Source of the DNA: Phreatobacter sp.
Lineage (GTDB): Bacteria > Pseudomonadota > Alphaproteobacteria > Rhizobiales > Phreatobacteraceae
Direction: 5' to 3'
DNA length: 64,000 nucleotides
Assembly: GCF_030691135.1 (NCBI RefSeq)
Contig: NZ_JAUYFA010000037.1
Span: 81,637 to 145,636 of the forward strand
Part shown: positions 35,965 to 42,514 of the stretch, one piece after another
Position numbering within the stretch: the first letter of the stretch is position 1
How the letters are laid out: every line of letters begins with the position of its first letter
The notes under the pieces: model-generated
What the model was told of the DNA's origin: nothing
The model's input: the letters and a program-made list of their open reading frames with translations, nothing else
Database searches by the model: none
Position numbers and translations under genes: made by a program

Positions 35965-36733
35965 GGCGCCCTCCGTCGATAGGCAACGCATGGCCGGTGA
36001 CGTAGGAGGCATCGTCGCTCAGTAGGTAGAGCACGCCGGCCGCCACCTCCTCCGGCTGGCCGAAGCGGTTCATCGGATGTTTCGTCTTCTGGAAGGCCTC
36101 GCGCTCGGCGCGCTGCACGGGATCGGCGATCGCCGCCATGCCCTGACGGTGCATGGGACTGTCGATCGTGCCGGGGCAGACGCAGTTGACGCGAATGTTC
36201 TCGGTGGCGTGGTTGAGGGCGAGGCTCTTGGTCAGCAGCGTCACCGCGCCCTTCGAAGCCGAATAGATCGAATAGACCGGCGAGCCCTGCAGCCCTGCGG
36301 TGGATGAGAACAGCACGACCGCGCCGCGGCCGAGGGTGCGCATGTGCGGGATGATGTGTTTCGCCGCGAGCCATGAGCCCTTCACGTTGATGGCGAAGAC
36401 GCGGTCGAACTCGTCCTCCTCCACGTCAATGGCGATCCTGGACGGGCCGATGACGCCCGCTGCAGCGACCAGCAGCTCCACCGGTCCCAGCTGCGCCCGC
36501 GCCGTATCGGCAAAACGCTTGACGTCGGCGGATGAACTCGCGTCCCCCGTCACGGTGACGGCGCCGGGGCAGAGCGCTGCAGTCTCGGCGAGCGCCGCGG
36601 GATCGCGGTCGAACAGGGCGAGCCTCGCGCCCTCTGCGGCGAGGGCGACGGCCGAGGCACGGCCCAGTGCCCCACCGGCCCCGGTGATGGCCGCAACGCG
36701 GCCCTCGAAACGTGCTGCCCTCGGTTCGCTCAT
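35957..36733 (-). CDS. SDR-family oxidoreductase
   Basis: A 258-aa classical short-chain dehydrogenase with TGAGGALG, the AAAGVIG segment in place of NNAG, Ser in VLFSSTAG and YSASK. It is the first gene of the operon SDR-SDR-deacetylase-TPP enzyme. Its promoter region contains a 17-bp element also found before iclR and the P450 gene, so control by the neighbouring IclR protein is expected. The substrate is unknown. Confidence 0.88.
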   Translation of the reverse strand: MSEPRAARFEGRVAAITGAGGALGRASAVALAAEGARLALFDRDPAALAETAALCPGAVTVTGDASSSADVKRFADTARAQLGPVELLVAAAGVIGPSRIAIDVEEDEFDRVFAINVKGSWLAAKHIIPHMRTLGRGAVVLFSSTAGLQGSPVYSIYSASKGAVTLLTKSLALNHATENIRVNCVCPGTIDSPMHRQGMAAIADPVQRAEREAFQKTKHPMNRFGQPEEVAAGVLYLLSDDASYVTGHALPIDGGRLA

Positions 36734-37111
36734 GTTCGACCTCCCATACGCAGTTCTTCGAGCCGCCGATGATCGGCGGCAGGCTGCCCCGGTCCGATCG
36801 GGCCGGGATAGAGGTGCGTCAGGTTCTCACGGGCGTTCACGATGCACGAAGCGGTCACGGTCGCACCCATGAGGGCCGGCATGCGACGGCGGAAGAGCTG
36901 CGTCATGACGAGAACCCATTGCCTTGTCGTATCGTTAGTCAATACGGATATATTGATAGCTTGATACGCTGGGTTGCGCGCTGTCAAACCCATGCAAGGG
37001 CCGGAGCGGGGCAAATCGCCGGCATGGGTGGCCTGTCCGAAACGCAGGACGTCGCCTCCGGCAGCACGCCGGTCGCCGTCAGGATCGCAGGGCCGAACGG
37101 AGAATTGCGGA
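36734..37111. other. Promoter region of the SDR operon
   Basis: About 380 bp between the SDR operon and iclR, both on the minus strand. It is GC-rich except for 36925-36970, which holds two overlapping palindromic motifs annotated separately. No gene was recognised. Confidence 0.5.
36929..36945 (-). promoter_or_regulatory. Predicted IclR operator, site A (SDR operon)
   Basis: GTATCG-TTAGT-CAATAC: GTAT/ATAC half-sites in a 6-5-6 frame, 184 bp upstream of the first SDR. The same pattern occurs upstream of iclR (38036) and of the P450 gene (40803). Flanking bases CG...GG are shared with the P450 site. An overlapping perfect repeat TCAATA-N6-TATTGA lies at 36939-36956. Confidence 0.65.
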
Positions 37112-37888
37112 TCAGACGCTGAGAGCGCGCGCCGCCTCGATGGCCAGGGGCGAGAACCGGCGGCGGAAATCGGGAATCGACCACTCGCTGAGCGAGCCCG
37201 CGATATGAACCGCACCGATCGGCTGACGGTCGCTGTCGAGCACGGCCGCCGCGAGAACCACCTCGCCGATCAGCGCCTCCTCGGCCGCCCACGAGTAACC
37301 CTCAGCGCGGGCCTCTCTGACCTTTTCCCAGATCTGCGGGAGCTCCGTCCGCGACTTCGGCGTCAGCGCGCGGCGGTTTGATCGCATGAGCAGATCGTCG
37401 ACCGCTTCATCGGCCATGTGCGCCATGCAGGAACGGCCGCCGGACGACAGGAACGAGGGGATCCGTCGCCCGGGCAAGGTCGCGTAAAAGGTCTCCCGCT
37501 TGCTCTGCAGGCGGATGGCATAGATCGTCGACGTGTCGTCGAAGAGGCTGAGATCGATGCGCTCGCCGGCGAGCTTGCGCAGTTCCATCAGCACCGGCGT
37601 CGCCCGCTCGATCAGGGGATTGGACCGAAGGTAGTCGAAGGAGCGGTCGAGCAGCTTGCGTCCGAGCGTCAGCCCGCCGCTGTCGGCCCGCTCCAGATAG
37701 CCGCGGGCCAGCAGCGTCTGCCCGATCCGCTGCGCGGCACTCTTGTTGATGCCGGTGGCGGCGGCGATCTCGCCGAGCGATTTCGGCCGCGGGCTCTGCG
37801 CGAAGGCCTCGAGCACGTCGAGGGCGCGGGCGACCGATTGCAGGAACAGGCGCTCGTCGACGGCGTTGGCGCCGGCAGTCTTGGTCAT
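37112..37888 (-). CDS. IclR-family transcriptional regulator
   Basis: A 258-aa regulator. The winged helix-turn-helix occupies about 20-70 (SLGEIAAATGINKSAAQRI), and the C-terminal effector domain carries the family's SSGGRSCMAHM and later GAVHIAGSLSEW. IclR proteins bind short palindromes and respond to small aromatic or carboxylic acids. The gene stands between the SDR operon and the ferredoxin-reductase/P450 genes, and all three promoters share one 17-bp element, which makes it the likely regulator of all of them and of itself. Activation versus repression cannot be told. Confidence 0.9.
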   Translation of the reverse strand: MTKTAGANAVDERLFLQSVARALDVLEAFAQSPRPKSLGEIAAATGINKSAAQRIGQTLLARGYLERADSGGLTLGRKLLDRSFDYLRSNPLIERATPVLMELRKLAGERIDLSLFDDTSTIYAIRLQSKRETFYATLPGRRIPSFLSSGGRSCMAHMADEAVDDLLMRSNRRALTPKSRTELPQIWEKVREARAEGYSWAAEEALIGEVVLAAAVLDSDRQPIGAVHIAGSLSEWSIPDFRRRFSPLAIEAARALSV

Positions 37889-38035
37889 CGAAACCCGTCG
37901 GACGAGCGCTCGGCCCCATCCTCCCTGACGCAGGCCATCCTCGCTGGTCCGTGCAATTGGCCCGGTCCGACAGGGGCTGCGTGTTCAACCTTGGCGATTG
38001 CTATGCCGTCGGAGACGCGGAAATGCAACACGATC

Positions 38036-38052
38036 GTATCGTGCGCCAATAC
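38036..38052 (-). promoter_or_regulatory. Predicted IclR operator, site B (iclR promoter)
   Basis: GTATCG-TGCGC-CAATAC, 148 bp upstream of the iclR start, with the same half-sites as site A (13 of 17 bases equal). It overlaps a perfect inverted repeat CACGAT-CGT-ATCGTG at 38029-38043. This suggests autoregulation. Confidence 0.65.
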
Positions 38053-38082
38053 CTGCTCGGCGGAGGTCTTGTGCGGTCGGCG

Positions 38083-39348
38083 TCATGCCTTCGCGGCCCC
38101 GCCCGCCGCCAGCGCCTTCAGGTCATAGCCGACAGCCTCCGCCTCCGCCAGGGTGACAGGCGACGGAATGGCCAGGATCCTACGGGCCAGGATGTTGTCG
38201 CCGGGCCGGTTGACCGATTCGACGCCGATCAGGATGCCGGCGCGGAACGCGATCAGGGAGAAGCGCGCCTCGGCCGGATCCCCGATGGTCACCTGCCTGT
38301 CGAAACCGGTCGTCAGACCGGCCATCTGCAGCTTGAGATCGCCCTGGTCGGACCAGAACCAGGGCACGGCGCGATAGGGCTGCGGCGTGCCGGTCAGACG
38401 GCCAGCGACGAGGCGGCCCTGGTCGATGGCATTCTGCACCGATTCCAGGCGAATCGGCCCTCCGGCGAAAGGATTGGGGTGGCTGCAGCAATCGCCGATG
38501 GCCGAGATGGCGGGATCGGCGGTCCGTAACAGGTCGTCGACGAGGATGCCGTTCTGGACCGCGAGGCCGGCCTCGGCCGCGATCTCGGCATTGGCGATGC
38601 CGCCGATACCGACCAGAACAAGGTCAGCGGCGAGTATCTCTCCGCCGGTCAGCCTGACACCCGTGACCTTGCCGGCCACGCCGAGGATCGCCTCGACACC
38701 GGCGCCGAAGCGGAACTGCACGCCGGCGATCTCGTGCCGCTCGCGAAAAAAGGCGGATACGGCCGGCGTCACCGCTCGCGCCATGGCCCGGTCGGCGGCT
38801 TCCACCACATGGACCTTCCTGCCGCGCTTGGCTGCGACCGCCGCGAATTCCAGCCCGATGAAGCCGGCCCCGATCACCACCACGTCGGCGGCAGCTTCCA
38901 GCCTGGCCCCGAGAGCCCGGGCATCGGCGAGGGTGCGCAGACAGGCGACGCCGTCGAGATCGGCGCCTTCGCCGCTCCAGTGCCGGACGCGCGAGCCGGT
39001 GGCGATCACCAGATGGCCGTAAGTGCAGGACCCGCCGTCGGCGAGGTCGAGCCTGTGCGCAGGGCGATCGATCCGAGTCGCCCGTGTGCCGGTTAAAATG
39101 CGGATGTCGAGCTTGTCGAGCATGGCCTGGGGCCGCAGCACCAGCGCATCCTCGGCGACCGTGCCAAGAAGAAAGCCCTTGGACAGCGGCGGCCGCTGGT
39201 AGGGCAGGACGGGCTCGTCGCCGATCATCTGGATGGTTCCGGCGAAGCCATCCTCGCGCAGCGACAAGGCGGCCTGGAGGCCGGCCTGTCCCGCGCCGAG
39301 GATGACGACGTCGGCATGGGTCGCGAAAGGCTGCGTCATCGAGGTCAC
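38083..39348 (-). CDS. NAD(P)H-dependent ferredoxin reductase (putidaredoxin-reductase type)
   Basis: A 421-aa flavoprotein. GAGQAG at 18-23 binds FAD and IGAGFIGLEFAA binds NAD(P)H; AIGDCCSHPNP is the second FAD contact typical of PdR/rubredoxin reductases, followed by a C-terminal dimerisation domain. It would pass electrons from NADH to a [2Fe-2S] ferredoxin serving the adjacent cytochrome P450, whose gene lies 186 bp upstream on the same strand. No ferredoxin gene is visible nearby, so the electron-carrier link is missing from this window. Confidence 0.88.
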   Translation of the reverse strand: MTSMTQPFATHADVVILGAGQAGLQAALSLREDGFAGTIQMIGDEPVLPYQRPPLSKGFLLGTVAEDALVLRPQAMLDKLDIRILTGTRATRIDRPAHRLDLADGGSCTYGHLVIATGSRVRHWSGEGADLDGVACLRTLADARALGARLEAAADVVVIGAGFIGLEFAAVAAKRGRKVHVVEAADRAMARAVTPAVSAFFRERHEIAGVQFRFGAGVEAILGVAGKVTGVRLTGGEILAADLVLVGIGGIANAEIAAEAGLAVQNGILVDDLLRTADPAISAIGDCCSHPNPFAGGPIRLESVQNAIDQGRLVAGRLTGTPQPYRAVPWFWSDQGDLKLQMAGLTTGFDRQVTIGDPAEARFSLIAFRAGILIGVESVNRPGDNILARRILAIPSPVTLAEAEAVGYDLKALAAGGAAKA

Positions 39349-39534
39349 AAGGTCTTCACGCGGACGCCCCAGCGGCGTCAGATCGGCGCGCCCGGCACCG
39401 ATACCACGATGCCATCCAGCGCGTCAGGCAGGAGAATCCGGCGGGCAGCCGCGCCCTGTCATCAGGCTCGTCCCCGCCGCCGTATCGATCGTCACCGGGC
39501 CCGCCCCGGGACGCGGCAGGGTATGCGCGGCATG

Positions 39535-40758
39535 TCAGGCCGCCGTCACGCGCAGCGGCAGCGTCTTCAGGCTGCGCAGGTTGTTGTTGAGGGTGCGGGT
39601 CGGCGCGCCGTCAAGTTCGAGGCTCCTCACCTGCCCGACCATGGCTTTCAGCACCGCCTCGCCCTCGAGCCTTGCGATCATCTGGCCGATGCACATGTGG
39701 ACGCCGGTGCCGAGGGCGAGATGGCCCATGGTCTGGCGCGTGACGTCGAAGGCGTCGGGACGCTCCCACTGGTCGGGATCCCGGTTGGCGGCGCCGAGCA
39801 TGACGAGGATCTTGGTGTCGTTCGGCACCGTGACGCCATCGATCACCACCTCCCGCATGGTCTGCCGGCAGACGTTCTGGATCGGCGTCTCCAGCCGCAT
39901 AGCTTCGTCAAGGGCCGGGCGGATGCGGGCGGGATCCTCGCGCAGCAGCGCCCATTGCGCCGGATCCATCGCCAGATACCAGAGCGCCGCCGAGATCATG
40001 CTCGACGTGGTGTCGAGCCCCCCGCGCAGGAAGGAACGCACCAGAAGCGGTGCCGTCGCGTGATCGATCTCGCCGCGGTCGGCGGCCTCGAAGATCGCCT
40101 CGCCGAACCCTCCGGGCACCATGGCCTCGCGCTTCATGCTGTCGAGGAACCAGTCCCAGATGACGTCGGCCTTGCGCTGGGTCTCCTCGTAACGCGCGTT
40201 CTTCGGCCCCTGACCATCGAAATTGAGGGCGCCGAGGAGGAAGAGGTTGTCGCGCCGCTGCGGTGAGTCGCGCAGGCCGAGCGCTTCCGGAAAGGTGTTG
40301 GAGACATAGGTCTCGGCCAGGTCGTGGACGCCGCAGAAGGCACCCTTGTCCACGAGTTCGGCGACGAGCCGCCCGGCTGCCGCCTCGAAATCCGCGCGCC
40401 AGCGGCGGATGACGGCCGGCGAGAGAATCCGCTGAAGCACCGTCCGCACATGGGTGTGCTGCGGCGGATCCACCTCGACGATGGGGCTCGCCGGCCGCCA
40501 TGCCCCGGGCTTGCGGATGTCGCCGAGCCCCGAACCGCCGGTGGAGGAGAAGGTCTCCCAGTCCTTCAGCAAAGGCAGGACGTCGCGGTGCCGGCCCATC
40601 GCATGAACGCCGTAGCGTTGCAGGAACACCACCGGACCTGCATCCCGCACGGCGGCATGCATGGCCCGCGGCTCGTTCAGCACGTCGTCGGCATAGGGGT
40701 CGACATCGAGAACGGGCGCAGCCACGCCATGGGTCGCATTCAGAGCGGTGTCGCGCAT
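39535..40758 (-). CDS. Cytochrome P450, CYP199-like
   Basis: A 407-aa soluble bacterial monooxygenase. The I-helix reads RGGLDTTSS, ExxR-region residues are present (EAMRLETP), and Cys356 in LGTGVHMCIGQ ligates the haem. The C-terminal run after the cysteine resembles CYP199A enzymes of Rhodopseudomonas, which O-demethylate 4-methoxybenzoate and similar aromatic acids; this is from memory and the substrate is inference. Unusually, the conserved Phe seven residues before the cysteine is Leu349. The ATG at 40758 gives the usual length. A predicted IclR operator lies 44 bp upstream. Confidence 0.85.
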   Translation of the reverse strand: MRDTALNATHGVAAPVLDVDPYADDVLNEPRAMHAAVRDAGPVVFLQRYGVHAMGRHRDVLPLLKDWETFSSTGGSGLGDIRKPGAWRPASPIVEVDPPQHTHVRTVLQRILSPAVIRRWRADFEAAAGRLVAELVDKGAFCGVHDLAETYVSNTFPEALGLRDSPQRRDNLFLLGALNFDGQGPKNARYEETQRKADVIWDWFLDSMKREAMVPGGFGEAIFEAADRGEIDHATAPLLVRSFLRGGLDTTSSMISAALWYLAMDPAQWALLREDPARIRPALDEAMRLETPIQNVCRQTMREVVIDGVTVPNDTKILVMLGAANRDPDQWERPDAFDVTRQTMGHLALGTGVHMCIGQMIARLEGEAVLKAMVGQVRSLELDGAPTRTLNNNLRSLKTLPLRVTAA

Positions 40759-40802
40759 GGCAGAGCTCCGTCGGCCGGCTGGGTGGGGAGCGGGCCCGAT
40801 GC

Positions 40803-40819
40803 GTATTGCCAGAAAATAC
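40803..40819 (-). promoter_or_regulatory. Predicted IclR operator, site C (P450 promoter)
   Basis: GTATTG-CCAGA-AAATAC, 44 bp upstream of the P450 start, differs from sites A and B by one base in each half-site. The 20 bases 40802-40821 match 36928-36947 at 14 positions, including the flanking CG and GG. Confidence 0.6.
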
Positions 40820-40993
40820 GGCGGTATCGTCTGAGTTTGGAGAGGCGATGTGCCGCCTGTCAATCGCCTCGCCCTTCCCGGTGCGCATGGCTCTTTCCCG
40901 GCGATGGGTGCGCGATCCTCGCGCGCAAGACTGGCGCGACCGCTTCATAGCGGCGACAATGGCTAAGGTTTCCCGCCGGATCGCCCGCCGCCC

Positions 40994-42244
40994 ATGCGCT
41001 ATTCCCTGCTTTCGCTCGTCAGCCACGCCCTGGGCGGCAACAGGGACTGGAAGCCCGCCTGGCGGGACGCGACGCCGCAGCCCAGCTACGATGTCATCGT
41101 CATCGGCGGCGGCGGCCACGGGCTGTCGACGGCCTACTACCTGGCGCGCGATTACGGCATCGCCAATGTCGCAGTGCTGGAGCGCGGCTGGATCGGCGGC
41201 GGCAATGTCGGCCGCAACACCACCATCGTGCGCTCGAACTACCTGCTGCCGGGCAATATCCCGCTCTATGAGCTCTCCATGCAGCTCTGGGAGGGCCTCG
41301 AGCAGGACATCAACTACAACGCCATGGTGAGCCAGCGCGGCGTCCTCAACCTCTACCATTCCGACGGCCAGCGCGACGCCTATGCGCGCCGCGGCAACGC
41401 CATGCGCCTGCACGGGATCGATGCCGAACTGCTCGACAAGGAGGGCGTGCGCCGGCTCTACCCGTTCCTCAATTTCGACCAGGCGCGCTTTCCCATCCAG
41501 GGCGGCCTGCTGCAGCGTCGCGGTGGCACGGTACGCCACGACGCCGTCGCCTGGGGCTATGCCCGCGCGGCGAGCGACCGCGGCGTCGACATCGTCCAGA
41601 ACTGCGCCGTGACCGGATTCCTGCGCGAGGGCGGCCGCATCACCGGCGTGGAGACGAACCGCGGCGCCATCCGGGCGAAGAAGGTCGCGATGGCCGTGGC
41701 CGGCAGTTCCTCCGAGGTGGCCGCCATGGCGGGCCTGCGCCTGCCGATCGAGAGCCACGTCCTGCAGGCCTTCGTCTCGGAAGGGCTGAAGCCGATCATT
41801 CCCGGGGTCATCACCTTCGGCGCCGGCCATTTCTACATCAGCCAGTCCGACAAGGGCGGCCTGGTCTTCGGCGGCGATATCGACGGCTACAATTCCTATG
41901 CCCAGCGCGGCAATCTCCCGGTCGTCGAGGATGTGTGCGAGGGCGGGATGGCGCTGATGCCGGCCATCGGCCGGGCCCGGCTGCTGCGCAGCTGGGGCGG
42001 CGTCGTCGACATGTCGATGGACGGCTCGCCGATCATCGACCGCACGCCAATGGACGGTCTCTATCTCAACGCCGGCTGGTGTTATGGCGGCTTCAAGGCG
42101 ACGCCGGGCTCGGGCACCGTCTTTGCTCATCTCATCGCCCGCGACGAACCGCACCCGGCCGCGACGGCCCTCACGCTGGACCGTTTCGCCCAGGGCCGTG
42201 TGATCGACGAGAAGGGCCAGGGCGCCCAACCGAACCTGCACTGA
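40994..42244 (+). CDS. soxB: Sarcosine oxidase beta subunit
   Basis: A 416-aa DAO-type flavoprotein, the catalytic subunit that demethylates sarcosine. GGGGHG at 38-43 binds FAD, RNTTIVRSNYLLPGN is a family block, and His182 in RHDAVAW is the residue expected to hold FMN covalently. It starts the soxBDAG operon; soxD follows after six bases. It acts in the cytoplasm as part of the alpha-beta-gamma-delta heterotetramer. Confidence 0.96.
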   Translation: MRYSLLSLVSHALGGNRDWKPAWRDATPQPSYDVIVIGGGGHGLSTAYYLARDYGIANVAVLERGWIGGGNVGRNTTIVRSNYLLPGNIPLYELSMQLWEGLEQDINYNAMVSQRGVLNLYHSDGQRDAYARRGNAMRLHGIDAELLDKEGVRRLYPFLNFDQARFPIQGGLLQRRGGTVRHDAVAWGYARAASDRGVDIVQNCAVTGFLREGGRITGVETNRGAIRAKKVAMAVAGSSSEVAAMAGLRLPIESHVLQAFVSEGLKPIIPGVITFGAGHFYISQSDKGGLVFGGDIDGYNSYAQRGNLPVVEDVCEGGMALMPAIGRARLLRSWGGVVDMSMDGSPIIDRTPMDGLYLNAGWCYGGFKATPGSGTVFAHLIARDEPHPAATALTLDRFAQGRVIDEKGQGAQPNLH

Positions 42245-42250
42245 GGACCG

Positions 42251-42514
42251 ATGCGCATTCCCTGCCCCTATTGCGGCCCGCGCGACAGTTCGGAATTCGC
42301 CTATCACGGCGACGCCGCCCCGCGCCGCCCGGCCGATGGCGATGCCGCCGCCATGGCGACCTATGTCTATCTCCGCGACAATCCGGCCGGCCCCATGGAA
42401 GAACTCTGGTACCACGCCTATGGCTGCCGCTCCTGGCTGGTGGTCTGCCGCGACACCCGCGACCACACCATCACCGGCGCGAAGCCCGTCGCTACGCACG
42501 GGGCCACGGCATGA
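42251..42514 (+). CDS. soxD: Sarcosine oxidase delta subunit
   Basis: An 87-aa zinc-binding subunit. Cys5 and Cys8 (CPYC), His55 and Cys59 (YHAYGC) match the zinc ligands of the characterised enzyme. It stabilises the heterotetramer. Its stop overlaps the ATG of soxA (ATGA). Confidence 0.95.
   Translation: MRIPCPYCGPRDSSEFAYHGDAAPRRPADGDAAAMATYVYLRDNPAGPMEELWYHAYGCRSWLVVCRDTRDHTITGAKPVATHGATA

Noticed and set aside
39908..42499. An 863-codon minus-strand frame across the P450 and soxB genes
   Set aside because: It overlaps soxB in antisense and the P450 gene in another frame, and shows no domain of its own.
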